DNA of 64,000 nt from Lysobacter capsici (lineage in GTDB: Bacteria > Pseudomonadota > Gammaproteobacteria > Xanthomonadales > Xanthomonadaceae). The DNA lies in contig NZ_CP076103.1 in NCBI RefSeq assembly GCF_018732085.1, forward strand, positions 5,456,001-5,520,000, in the 5' to 3' direction. The notes beneath the pieces were generated by a model that saw nothing but the letters and a program-made list of their open reading frames with translations, searched no databases and was not told the DNA's origin. The position numbers were made by a program, and so were the translations under genes. How positions within the stretch are numbered: position 1 is the first letter of the stretch; each line of letters starts with the position of its first letter. This document shows, one piece after another, positions 9,066-17,395 of the stretch.

Positions 9066-10031
9066 ATGACTCGCACTCCTGTGTCCGCCTTGGCCGCCGC
9101 GCTCGTCGCCGGCGCGTTGCTGTCCGCATGTTCGCAACCCAAGTCCGCCGCGACCGACACGCCCGCGGCGACTACGCCCGCTGCGTCCGCGCCTGCGCCC
9201 CCTGCGCCGCAGCCGGCGAACGCCGATGTGTTCCGATTCAAAATCGGCGCGCTCGATGCGATGGCACTGAAAGACGGCGACATCGACGCCGCCAACGACG
9301 GCAAGACCTTCGCCGTCGGCCAGCCGGTCGATGCGGTGAACGCGCTGCTGACCGCCGCGGGCCAACCGACCGATACCTTGCACCTGAGCATTCAACCGCT
9401 GCTGGTCCGCAGCGGCGCACAGGTCCTGCTGTTCGATACCGGCGCCGGCGATGCCTCGTTCGCGCGCGCCGGACGCCTGCCGGCGTCGCTGCGCGCGGCC
9501 GGCGTCGAGCCCTCGCAGGTCACCGACATCTTCCTCTCGCATCACCATCCCGATCACGTCGGCGGCCTGCTGGACAAGGACGGCACGCTCGCCTTCGCCA
9601 ACGCCAAGATCCATCTGTCGGCGCCCGAGTGGGAGGTGATGAAGAACGACAAGGCCGCCGCCGCGCTGGTCGCCGCGATCGCGCCGAAGGTCGAAACCTT
9701 CCAGCCCGGCGCGGCGATCGTTCCCGGCGTGGTGACCGCGGTCGCGGTCGACGGACACACCCCGGGCCACAGCGCCTACGAAATCGCCTCGGGCGATCAG
9801 CGCCTGCTCTACATCGGCGACAGCGCGCATCACTCGGTGATCTCGGTGCAGCGCCCGGAGTGGACCGTGCAGTTCGACGAGAACGCACCGCTGGCCCAGA
9901 CCAGCCGGCGCGCGCTGATGCAACGCGCCGCCGACGGCAAGCTGCGCGTGTACGCCGTGCATTTCCCGTTCCCCGGCCTGGGCCAGTTCAAGGCCCAGGG
10001 CGACAGCTTCGTGTGGGAGCCCGAACGCTGA
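9066..10031 (+). CDS. Metallo-beta-lactamase-fold lipoprotein hydrolase
   Basis: Lipoprotein of 321 residues. The signal peptide ends in the lipobox LLSAC (Cys at residue 22), followed by a Pro/Ala/Thr-rich linker to about 55. The catalytic domain has the metal-binding motif SHHHPDHVGG near residues 158-167, a further His in DGHTPGHS and an Asp in IGDSAHH, the binuclear zinc layout of this superfamily. It resembles quorum-quenching or general MBL hydrolases such as the AhlD/YtnP group, but substrate cannot be inferred. It probably sits in the inner or outer membrane facing the periplasm. It appears to be monocistronic, with a long perfect hairpin after the stop. Confidence 0.8.
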   Translation: MTRTPVSALAAALVAGALLSACSQPKSAATDTPAATTPAASAPAPPAPQPANADVFRFKIGALDAMALKDGDIDAANDGKTFAVGQPVDAVNALLTAAGQPTDTLHLSIQPLLVRSGAQVLLFDTGAGDASFARAGRLPASLRAAGVEPSQVTDIFLSHHHPDHVGGLLDKDGTLAFANAKIHLSAPEWEVMKNDKAAAALVAAIAPKVETFQPGAAIVPGVVTAVAVDGHTPGHSAYEIASGDQRLLYIGDSAHHSVISVQRPEWTVQFDENAPLAQTSRRALMQRAADGKLRVYAVHFPFPGLGQFKAQGDSFVWEPER

Positions 10032-10069
10032 GCCATTGATCTGGCAACGAAGCGATAGTCGTATCAACC

Positions 10070-10107
10070 GCAGCGAGCGGATTTCGATGGCGAAATCCGC
10101 TCGCTGC
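10070..10107. terminator. 17-bp perfect hairpin
   Basis: A perfect 17-bp inverted repeat (10070-10086 with 10091-10107) closes on a four-base loop, ATGG, in the gap between the MBL lipoprotein and the peroxidase operon. It lacks a T tract on either strand. A factor-independent terminator variant or a mRNA-stabilising element are both possible. Confidence 0.5.
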
Positions 10108-10210
10108 CTGCGTCTGGGGCCAACGCGGTTTATCGCCCTGGCGCGAGCCGCGCTTGGACTTGCACCGCCGCGGCGTTAAGTTAAAGCAGGCCTGCCCCAA
10201 GGAGCCATCG

Positions 10211-11197
10211 ATGCAGACTGCGACGCCGCAACCGGTGGTTTCCCGGCTGACCCGGGCCGCCATCTTCCTGGTCGTGACCCTGAAACCGGGCGCCGAGCAC
10301 GAAACGCAGGTGCGCGCCCTGTGCGCCGATCTGGCCTCGCTGCTGCGCGCGGTCGGCTTTCGCGATCTCGAAGGCGGCCTGTCGTGCGTCATGGCCTTCG
10401 GATCGGATGCCTGGGATCGCCTGTTCGGCCCGATCCGGCCCAGGGAACTGCATCCGTTTCGCGAAATCGTCGGTCGCCATCGCGCGGTGTCCACGCCGGG
10501 CGACGTGCTGCTGCATATCCGGGCGGCGCGCATGGACCTGTGCTTCGAACTCGCGACCGAAATCATGTCGAGAATCGGCGGCGCCGTGGCGAGCGCGGAC
10601 GAGGTGCATGGCTTCAAGTACTTCGACGATCGCGACCTGATCGGTTTCGTCGACGGCACCGAAAATCCGGTCGATACAGCCGCCGCCGACGCGGCGATCG
10701 TCGCCGGCGAAGACCCGCAGTTCGTCGGCGGCAGCTATGTGATCGTGCAGAAGTACCTGCACGATCTCGCGGCCTGGAACACGCTGCCGGTCGAACGGCA
10801 GGAAGCCATCGTCGGCCGGCGCAAGCTGTCGAACATCGAACTCGACGACGCGGCCAAGGCTCCGTACGCGCACAACGTGCTGACCAGCATCAGCGAGAAC
10901 GGCGAGGAGCTGAAGATCGTCCGCGACAACATGCCGTTCGGCAGCGTCGGCCAGGGCGAATTCGGGACTTACTTCATCGGCTACGCGCGTTCGCCGACCC
11001 GGATCGAACGCATGCTCGAGAACATGTTCATCGGCGATCCTCCCGGCAATTACGATCGCCTGCTGGACTTCAGCACGGCGGTGACCGGCAGCCTGTTCTT
11101 CGCGCCGTCGGCGACGTTCCTGGACGGTGTCGAGGCCGAGGCCGCTGCGCCAAAAGGCGCGGCGGACCACGGCCACGACCGGAGCATCGGACCATGA
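10211..11197 (+). CDS. Dyp-type haem peroxidase
   Basis: Dye-decolourising peroxidase of 328 residues, similar in layout to YfeX/class B enzymes. The signature GFVDGTENP near residues 147-155 carries the distal Asp. The proximal His is expected in the second half (PYAHNVLTS, around 220) and the catalytic Arg in the region near GYARSPTRIE. There is no signal peptide, so the enzyme is cytoplasmic unless carried by an encapsulin; no encapsulin gene is visible. Its stop overlaps the start of the cbpA-like gene by four bases (ATGA), which implies translational coupling with chaperone genes. The start at 10211 follows AAGGAG. Confidence 0.88.
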   Translation: MQTATPQPVVSRLTRAAIFLVVTLKPGAEHETQVRALCADLASLLRAVGFRDLEGGLSCVMAFGSDAWDRLFGPIRPRELHPFREIVGRHRAVSTPGDVLLHIRAARMDLCFELATEIMSRIGGAVASADEVHGFKYFDDRDLIGFVDGTENPVDTAAADAAIVAGEDPQFVGGSYVIVQKYLHDLAAWNTLPVERQEAIVGRRKLSNIELDDAAKAPYAHNVLTSISENGEELKIVRDNMPFGSVGQGEFGTYFIGYARSPTRIERMLENMFIGDPPGNYDRLLDFSTAVTGSLFFAPSATFLDGVEAEAAAPKGAADHGHDRSIGP

Positions 11198-12099
11198 ACA
11201 GCCCCTACGAAACGCTGGGCGTGGCGCCGACCGCGTCGCTCGACGAGATCAAGAGCGCCTACCGCCGCCTGGCCAGGAAACTGCATCCGGACCTCAATCC
11301 GGGCGACAAGTCCGGCGAGGAACGCTTCAAGGACGTCGGCAACGCCTACCGCCTGCTCAGCGATCCTGACAAGCGCGCGCGCTTCGATGCAGGAGAAATC
11401 GACGCCGACGGCGCCGAGCGTCCGCAGCCGCGTTACTACCGCGATTACGCCGACGCCGAACCGGCCGGCAGCTACGCGAACGACGCCGGCTTCGCCGATT
11501 TCGCCGACGGCGACGACCCGTTCGCCGAACTCCTGCGCCGGCAGGCGCGCGCGCGGGCCAACCGGCGCGGCCAGGACCTGCACTATCGGTTGCAGATCGC
11601 GTTAGCCGAATCGATCGACGCCGGCACCAGGCGATTGACGATGCCCGACGGCAGCACCATCGACGTGACCATTCCGGCCGGCGTCGTCGACGGACAGATC
11701 CTGCGGCTCAAGGGCAAGGGCGCGGCGAGCGCGGGGCAAGGCGGTCCCGGCGATGCGCTGGTCGAGATCGAAGTCCTCGCCGATCCGCGCTTCAGCCGCG
11801 ATGGCGACGATCTCACCCTGGAATTGCCGGTCTCGCTGACCGAGGCGGTGCTCGGCGATCGCGTCCGGGTGCCCACGCCGACCGGCGAGGTGACGATGAC
11901 GATCCCACCCGGATCCAACAGCGGCACCACCCTGCGCCTGAAAGGCATGGGCGCGCCGCGTCGCGGCGGCGGACGCGGCGACCAGTACGTGCGGCTGACG
12001 ATCGTGTTGCCCAAGGGCGGCGATCCGGAGCTGACCGAATTCGTTTCGCAGTGGAGCGCCGGCAAGGCGTTCGACCCTCGCGGGGAGGCCAAGGCATGA
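11194..12099 (+). CDS. cbpA: DnaJ-family co-chaperone CbpA
   Basis: Class B J-domain protein of 301 residues. The J domain fills residues 1-70 with the essential HPD tripeptide in RKLHPDLNPG. A Gly/Phe- and Asp-rich linker follows, then two C-terminal client-binding domains (from about 125: DLHYRLQIAL, then repeats of IPAGVVDGQILRLKGKG and IPPGSNSGTTLRLKGMG). There is no zinc-finger region, which separates CbpA from DnaJ. It stimulates DnaK ATPase activity. It overlaps the peroxidase gene upstream and the CbpM gene downstream by ATGA junctions, so all three are one operon. Confidence 0.92.
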   Translation: MNSPYETLGVAPTASLDEIKSAYRRLARKLHPDLNPGDKSGEERFKDVGNAYRLLSDPDKRARFDAGEIDADGAERPQPRYYRDYADAEPAGSYANDAGFADFADGDDPFAELLRRQARARANRRGQDLHYRLQIALAESIDAGTRRLTMPDGSTIDVTIPAGVVDGQILRLKGKGAASAGQGGPGDALVEIEVLADPRFSRDGDDLTLELPVSLTEAVLGDRVRVPTPTGEVTMTIPPGSNSGTTLRLKGMGAPRRGGGRGDQYVRLTIVLPKGGDPELTEFVSQWSAGKAFDPRGEAKA

Positions 12100-12401
12100 A
12101 CACCATCGACATGACGCAGTTCCTCAACGAATCGACCATCGAGCTGCACACGCTGGAGCGTTGGATCGAACAGCGCTGGATCATCCCGTCGCAGGGCACC
12201 GCGCGCGTGGAAATTTCGGAAACCGATGCGGCGCGGGCGATTTTCATCCGCGATCTCACCGGCGATCTCGGCGTCAACGAAGAAGGCGTGGCGGTGGTGC
12301 TGCATCTGGTCGATCAGTTGCACGGCCTGCGTCGCGCGCTGACCGAATTGCGGATCGAGATGAATGCATCGCGAGGCGACCCGGGCCACGAGTCCGACTG
12401 A
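12096..12401 (+). CDS. cbpM: CbpM-like chaperone modulator
   Basis: Protein of 101 residues. The MerR-like N-terminal region (residues 10-35, TIELHTLERWIEQRWI) and the following helical segment ending in LHGLRRALTELRIEM match CbpM, which binds the J domain of CbpA and inhibits it. Its gene overlaps cbpA by four bases, the arrangement seen in Escherichia coli and relatives. The short acidic tail is not conserved. The family assignment rests on shape and position more than on a diagnostic motif. Confidence 0.8.
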   Translation: MNTIDMTQFLNESTIELHTLERWIEQRWIIPSQGTARVEISETDAARAIFIRDLTGDLGVNEEGVAVVLHLVDQLHGLRRALTELRIEMNASRGDPGHESD

Positions 12402-12632
12402 GCGGTATCCGGCACGTCGGTGGGCCGGCGTTGCCCATGAACCTGGCGCCAACACGCGCGATCGGCCCCGGCTCCAGCCATCCTCCCAGTCATGTCTCCG
12501 GCCTGGCCGCTGAACGGCTACGGCGCGGTCCCGTTGACGACGGTCTTTGAGGCTAAGCTCTGGCCACGACGCGCGGGCGGCTGCCGTGCAGTCGCCGTTC
12601 CTGCCCCGATGCACTACGACGAGGTGCCTGCG

Positions 12633-13322
12633 ATGAAATCCCTGAAACGTTCCGCCCAGTGCCTGATGCTCGGCCTGACCTTGTCCATGGCCTTGTCGGC
12701 GCAGGCCCAGACCGTCGGCTACAACATCCGCACCGGCGATGTCTGGGTCGATACGCGGCTGGGCGAGATCAACGATTACGGGCGGCGTTACCCTGAGCCC
12801 TTCGTCGATGAAGTCAGCGGCTATTACGGTGCGCCGCGGCCGTATGTCGAAGAGCTGCTGCAACGCCGGCGCTGGGCGCCGGGCGATGTCTACTACGCCT
12901 GCGCGCTCGCGCATTCGCTCGGCGTGCCGTGCCAGAACGTCGTGCGCGAGTACGACCGCAACCCCGGACAAGGTTGGGGCGCGGTCGCCAAACGCATGGG
13001 CATCAAGCCCGGGTCGCCCGCGTTCCATGCGCTCAAGCGCGGCGCGGTGACGACTTACGACCGTTGGGGCTATCCGATCCGCGTCGATCAATCCGTGCAT
13101 GTGAACTGGGCCGATCATGGGCCCGGCAAGGGGCACGGCAAGTCGAAAGGTCCCGATCACCGGTCGTACGACTCCGGCCATTCGTATCCGCAAGGCCACG
13201 GCAAGGGAAAAGGCCCCAAGGGCGGCGATTCGCACGGGAACGGCAAGGGCCACGGCAAAGACAAGGACAAGGGCCATGGCAACGGCAACGGCAAGGGTAA
13301 CGGCAAGGGCCATGAACACTGA
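12633..13322 (+). CDS. Secreted protein with a Gly/Lys/His-rich low-complexity tail
   Basis: Protein of 229 residues. It has a signal peptide (LMLGLTLSMALSAQAQ, cleavage near residue 26) and a compact domain to about 155 with several Tyr and Arg residues, two Cys (YYACALAHSLGVPC), and the segment VVREYDRNPGQGWG. From about 160 to the end it is almost only Gly, Lys, His and Asp in short repeats such as GKGHGK. The tail could bind metals, polyphosphate or an acidic polymer; none is proven. An alternative in-frame ATG at 12609 would sit before the signal peptide and is unlikely. Function unknown. Confidence 0.75.
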   Translation: MKSLKRSAQCLMLGLTLSMALSAQAQTVGYNIRTGDVWVDTRLGEINDYGRRYPEPFVDEVSGYYGAPRPYVEELLQRRRWAPGDVYYACALAHSLGVPCQNVVREYDRNPGQGWGAVAKRMGIKPGSPAFHALKRGAVTTYDRWGYPIRVDQSVHVNWADHGPGKGHGKSKGPDHRSYDSGHSYPQGHGKGKGPKGGDSHGNGKGHGKDKDKGHGNGNGKGNGKGHEH

Positions 13323-13360
13323 GCCATCGGGGGCCGGGTAGACGACGGTCCGTCCGTCTT

Positions 13361-13396
13361 GACCCAGCCGAACCGCAGCGCGGCTTCGGTTGGGTC
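13361..13396. terminator. Long stem-loop between convergent genes
   Basis: GACCCAGCCGAA at 13361-13372 pairs with TTCGGTTGGGTC at 13385-13396 (one G-U pair), with an inner CCGC/GCGG stem. It lies 39 bases after the stop of the secreted-protein gene. Only a weak T-rich run exists, so termination is probable but not certain. The rest of the gap to 13607 shows nothing. Confidence 0.45.
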
Positions 13397-13607
13397 GAGT
13401 GGCCGGCGTTCAATGGCGCTTTCGGATCGGCGCCACTTCTCGGTCCAGGGCGCGACGACTTGCCTGTCGTGCGCGGCCGAAATCAGCGGCGCTCATCGCA
13501 CCGCGCCGACGCTCTCCGTGTGCATCCATGTCCCGCTGTGGTTCGATGCTGCAAGCGTCAACCGATCCGAGCGACAACCACCACGAAGCGCGCGACCTTG
13601 CATCGCC

Positions 13608-14498
13608 TCACTTGCGGCCGTGTCCGTCCGAAACCCGGCCGCGCTTCGGAAAGGACTTGTCGGTCAGACAGGCATTGAGCCACCCCTGATCGGCGCGCAG
13701 GCCGGGAAGCGCCAGCCAGTCGTCGTCATCGCTCAATACGGCGATATCCGGATCGAGCTTGTTCAACGGGCCGAAGCTTTCGACGATGTCGGCCTGCTCC
13801 GGAGTGGGATCGAAGTTCCAGCCCGCGGCCTGTCCGGTGACGGACACACCGGGGCATTGGCTGTCGACGCAGGCGGCGATCACACGCGGCTTTCCGCCCA
13901 CGACATCGGCGACGGCCCGCTGCATCACCACGTAATGGCTGGCGAAATCCTCGCTGACGCTGCAGATGCGATCGCCGTTCTGCACGTTCATCACGCCGAA
14001 GCAGTTGTACGAATAGACAGCGCGGTCCTGCCGATCCGGGATGAACGCGCAGTTGGCGCGGTAGCCCGCGAACGAACCGCCGCTGTAGGCCGCGACGCGC
14101 GCGCGTTGCTTCATCGCATCGGCGATGAGCTTCGGCGTTCCGCCGACACGCTCGCTCAGGTACTTCGTGCGCTGTGCCGTGGCATCGAGCAGGATCGCGC
14201 GTTGCTCGTCGGCGTTCGGCGCGTCCTCGCCCTCACCGAGCCCGCCGAGATCCTTCTCGCGCGCGGCGATCCAGCGGCGCTGGCTGTTGATCAAGGCCGC
14301 GCGCACCTCCGGATCCGTGGCGAGACCCAGCAGATCGAAATAAGCCTTGCCCATCGCGGCATCGGCCTTGCGCAAACCCGGGTCCGCGCACAGCCTGTGT
14401 TCAAGTCCAGTCGACGCTTTGCGGCAGTCCAAAGCATGGGCCGGCCCGCCGAGCAAGGCCGCGGACATCAGGCAAATGGTCGAAAGCCAAATCTTCAC
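13608..14498 (-). CDS. Secreted LprI/DUF1311-like protein
   Basis: Protein of 296 residues with a signal peptide (WLSTICLMSAALLGGPAHA, cleavage near 22). Residues 24-100 match the LprI or DUF1311 pattern: LDCRKASTGLEHRLCADPGL, then the signature SQRRWIAAREK near 70-80. In that family the domain has been linked to lysozyme inhibition in mycobacteria, but many members are uncharacterised. The C-terminal two thirds has further Cys pairs (NCAFIP, YNCFGV, DRICSV, ACVDSQC) and is not recognised. Probably periplasmic. Confidence 0.7.
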   Translation of the reverse strand: MKIWLSTICLMSAALLGGPAHALDCRKASTGLEHRLCADPGLRKADAAMGKAYFDLLGLATDPEVRAALINSQRRWIAAREKDLGGLGEGEDAPNADEQRAILLDATAQRTKYLSERVGGTPKLIADAMKQRARVAAYSGGSFAGYRANCAFIPDRQDRAVYSYNCFGVMNVQNGDRICSVSEDFASHYVVMQRAVADVVGGKPRVIAACVDSQCPGVSVTGQAAGWNFDPTPEQADIVESFGPLNKLDPDIAVLSDDDDWLALPGLRADQGWLNACLTDKSFPKRGRVSDGHGRK

Positions 14499-14618
14499 GG
14501 GTTGCTTGTCCTTGGTCTATGACTCAGCATACCCAATGAACGCGTGGCCGAGCAGCCCGCGGACCCGAGTTCGGCAAACGCATCGTGTCGTCGCCGGCCC
14601 GGAACCGGCGAACGCCGG

Positions 14619-15128
14619 CTAGTTCACCCTTCGCAGGCGCCGATAGAAACCGCCATCGGGCGTGCTGCCTTCGATGATCAATTCATCGCCGACCAGCTTG
14701 ATCGGCCGTGGCTGATCGGTGCCGGTGTAGCTCGGCATCAGGCTGCCTTGCACCTGATGGATCACCCGGCCCTGCGCTTCATCGACTCGGTAGGTACCGA
14801 AGTACGCGACATAACCGTCGTAGGCGGCCCGGACTTCGCGCTCGCTGCCCTTCTGGTCGCCCGCGGCAAACGGCGGCGTCGCGGGCGTGCGCATGACCTG
14901 CACATGCATATGCCCGGTCGCGTCGTACACGATGTATCCGGTCGGGTGCTCGCCATACGGATGTCGGGTCGTACCGGCGGCATCGGTGTCGACCATCTCC
15001 ACGACCTGCCACGTGCCTACCAGACGGGAGCTCAGCGAGCCCGCGCCGTCCTTCGCCGCGTTCGCAGCCGCGGTGGCGCAGCCGATCGACAGGCTCGCCG
15101 CTATCGAAACGAAGATGCCGGCTTTCAC
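14619..15128 (-). CDS. Lipocalin-like domain protein, probable lipoprotein
   Basis: Protein of 169 residues. The start is taken as GTG at 15128, since GGAGGA lies four bases before it and the signal peptide begins directly after; an ATG at 15140 would place the ribosome site inside the gene. The signal sequence ends near LSIGC, a possible but imperfect lipobox. The mature part begins LVGTWQVVEM and has the PTGYIVYDATGHMHVQVMR strand pattern of the Lipocalin_5 domain, a small calycin-type beta barrel. Ligand unknown. Confidence 0.7.
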   Translation of the reverse strand: MKAGIFVSIAASLSIGCATAAANAAKDGAGSLSSRLVGTWQVVEMVDTDAAGTTRHPYGEHPTGYIVYDATGHMHVQVMRTPATPPFAAGDQKGSEREVRAAYDGYVAYFGTYRVDEAQGRVIHQVQGSLMPSYTGTDQPRPIKLVGDELIIEGSTPDGGFYRRLRRVN

Positions 15129-15139
15129 GGAGTCCTCCA

Positions 15140-15292
15140 TTGATCGTAAAGAAACATTTCGAGCGAACCGCCTGCATCGGGGTTCGACACCTGCGGCAGC
15201 AGTGTCGGCGTCGCAAGACGGACAAGCACCTGTATCGCTTGTCCGAGCCGGATGTCGACGAAGCCGACAAGATCGCCACCCGCCAGGCGTAA
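15140..15292 (+). CDS. Possible small protein of 50 residues
   Basis: A short frame opens with TTG, with GGAG seven bases upstream, and ends at TAA. The last half (KHLYRLSEPDVDEADKIA) looks like folded protein and uses GC-rich third positions. It is divergent from the lipocalin-like gene and no family is recognised. It could be the end of an eroded gene. The rest of the gap to 15449 shows nothing. Confidence 0.25.
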   Translation: MIVKKHFERTACIGVRHLRQQCRRRKTDKHLYRLSEPDVDEADKIATRQA

Positions 15293-15449
15293 CGCAAGCC
15301 GCATATGTCATATCTGGCGCATGACGGATCGGTGGCGGCTTCGCCTATGCGCCCTTGCCTGCATCGGCCGGCAAGAACGTCGGGCATTCAAACTTGAATG
15401 AACAATCCCACGCCTGGTCCAGCGAGCGACAGGATCGGCGCGCCCCGCC

Positions 15450-15776
15450 TCAATCGTTCGGTGCCGCCGCCGGATGCAGATGAATCGCCAGCCAGACGGC
15501 GCCCTGCGAAACCCGCCGCACGGTGTGGGGCGTGCCTGCGGGCAAGAAGACATAACCGCCGCAAACCAGTTCCATCGATTCACCCGCAACCTCCAAGGTT
15601 GCCTCGCCTTGCAGCAACGCGACCCACTCGTCCTGGGTCTGCACGTACTCCACCGGAATCGTCGCAGCCGAACTGACGATCCGCTCGACGACGAGGTTGT
15701 TGTGCGTGAGCAAAGTCTCGAAGCGTTCGCCCTGGGCGGGCGCATCGGCATCGACGAACAGGTTTCCGGTCGACAT
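15450..15776 (-). CDS. Single-domain cupin protein
   Basis: Small beta-barrel protein of 108 residues. Cupin motif 1 is degenerate (residues 49-70, DEWVALLQGEATLEVAGE), while motif 2 keeps GGYVFLPAGTPHTV near 73-86 with one His. A further His pair occurs in AIHLHP near the end. With few of the usual metal ligands, it may bind a metal weakly or act as a small-molecule binding protein. AAAGAGGA is placed eleven bases before the ATG. The neighbours give no pathway. Confidence 0.75.
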   Translation of the reverse strand: MSTGNLFVDADAPAQGERFETLLTHNNLVVERIVSSAATIPVEYVQTQDEWVALLQGEATLEVAGESMELVCGGYVFLPAGTPHTVRRVSQGAVWLAIHLHPAAAPND

Positions 15777-16158
15777 GCGGGCGATCCTCTTTCAAATATA
15801 GCCGACCCGGAAATTGAATCGTCCCGCCGATACAAGTCGGCCATTCAACGCGCGCGGCAAACACTCCGCCTCAATGATACCGGCTCGATTCGCATCGCTC
15901 ATCAAAAAAAGGACACTCTGATCAAACGCGAAGATGACCAGCAAACCTGTCGCAAACTTCGGCGCAGGTGATCCAAGTCGCCTGGGCAATGGGCTCTTGG
16001 CTTGAGTCAGCCCCAGCACGGTGCGCACTCACATCGAGAGCGTATTTCGAAAGCTCGAGTGCTCCACTCGCGCGGCCGCTACCTTGAAGGCGGCTCAGTT
16101 GGGCTTGCTTTAGCGTCCACATGGATATTGCGCACGGCTGAGCCGTCGGATGCCGCTT
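15777..16158. other. Gene-free stretch
   Basis: About 380 bases between the cupin start and the methyltransferase stop. It is less GC-rich than its surroundings, with an A-rich run near 15904-15912. No convincing gene, hairpin or repeat is seen. Confidence 0.5.
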
Positions 16159-16830
16159 CTAGAATGGGTTGTACGCAACCCAACCCTTGAAGGTGAACGC
16201 GGCATAGAACAGTTCGACATGCTCGAACCCGGCTTCGCGCAGCAGCGCCTCGTCGTGTTCGGGCGAGAGCATGGGCAGTCGGCTGTCGAGCGCGGCGACC
16301 GATTTGCTCGCGTTCTCCGCAGGAATGCCGCCGGACGCCACCGCGAACGCGGCATAGCGCTGGAGCCAGCGCAATTTCCCATCGTCGGGAACGCTGTGGT
16401 GAGCCACGATCAAGGGCGCTCCGGGCTTCAGTCGTCGCCTGAGTTCGATCAGCGTCCGCAGGCGCTCGTCGGCGGGCAAGAAGTGCAAGGTCAACAGACA
16501 GGTCGCGCCGTCGAACGGGCCGTCCGGTGCGGTGTCGATGTAGCCCTCGCACAGCTCCACACGCGACGCGAGCGGGCCCAAGGTGTCATTCGCCAGTTTC
16601 AACATCTCGGCCGACGGGTCCACGCCGACAAAACGCCATTCGGGCTGCGCCTCGGCGAAAACCTTCAATTCCAGGCCGCCGCCAGCGCCGAGCACGAGCA
16701 CCCGACCGTCGTGCGCAACGGCCTCGGCCAGCAACAGCATCGTCATCTGCTGCAGGGCATGGAAACCCGGAACCTGCCGGACCGGGCCTTGCGCGTAGCG
16801 GGCAACCGCCTGGGGATCTGAGAACGACAA
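16159..16830 (-). CDS. Class I SAM-dependent methyltransferase
   Basis: Cytoplasmic methyltransferase of 223 residues. Motif I is VLVLGAGGGLELK near residues 44-56, with the acidic residue at the end of strand 2 in FVGVDPSAEM, and motif IV-like residues in DGATCLLTLHFLP. The build is that of small tRNA- or metabolite-methylating enzymes related to CmoA or Trm-type proteins, but substrate is not readable. It is a lone gene: the neighbours on both sides are separated by gaps and run differently. Confidence 0.8.
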   Translation of the reverse strand: MSFSDPQAVARYAQGPVRQVPGFHALQQMTMLLLAEAVAHDGRVLVLGAGGGLELKVFAEAQPEWRFVGVDPSAEMLKLANDTLGPLASRVELCEGYIDTAPDGPFDGATCLLTLHFLPADERLRTLIELRRRLKPGAPLIVAHHSVPDDGKLRWLQRYAAFAVASGGIPAENASKSVAALDSRLPMLSPEHDEALLREAGFEHVELFYAAFTFKGWVAYNPF

Positions 16831-17032
16831 AGCACGGCTCCACTTGGGGACTCGACACCGCTGATGCTAACGCAGAGCGTTTGCGCCCGATCGATCGCGG
16901 ATGCTTCGATGCGTTCCATGGATGCGTCGCCTTGGGCGATCACGCGGCCAACGGCCCATAATGCCGCGGGCGATGCGCTGCAAGCGGACACACTGTTTCG
17001 TCACTGATCGCCACCACCCCAGAAAGATCCAC

Positions 17033-17395
17033 ATGCCCACAAAAGCAAGACCCCGGCGGATGACGATTGGAGCGGCTACGTACGTGTGGATCGTTCGCTC
17101 CATCGATCCCAACCATATCGTCCTGAGAGCCTGGTCCAGGGAACGAGGGCGCAAGGATTTCCCGCTCGAAGTGCGCATGCGCTTCGACGATCCGTGGCTG
17201 AACTATGGCCCGATCATCACCGCGCCCAGCGAACGGCGCCACGAATTTTTCGAACTGGCCCCCGTCACGCCAAAAACGGTGCGCTGGGCGATCGATGCCG
17301 CGATCGCGGCAGGCTGGAATCCGCACAAACCCCGCGAGCATCGCCTGTTCGAACGAGGATCGAACGGCGATCTGGTGAGCGTGCGAAGCTCCTGA
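17033..17395 (+). CDS. Unknown protein of 120 residues
   Basis: Not recognised. The sequence has a basic N-terminus (PTKARPRRM), then a beta-rich core with many aromatic residues (TYVWIVRSI, MRFDDPWLNYGPIIT) and a C-terminal helix plus WNPHKPREHRLFER. No signal peptide or membrane segment is present, so it is cytoplasmic. The ATG at 17033 is preferred because the upstream frame loses coding character; an ATG at 17060 is also possible. Confidence 0.55.
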   Translation: MPTKARPRRMTIGAATYVWIVRSIDPNHIVLRAWSRERGRKDFPLEVRMRFDDPWLNYGPIITAPSERRHEFFELAPVTPKTVRWAIDAAIAAGWNPHKPREHRLFERGSNGDLVSVRSS

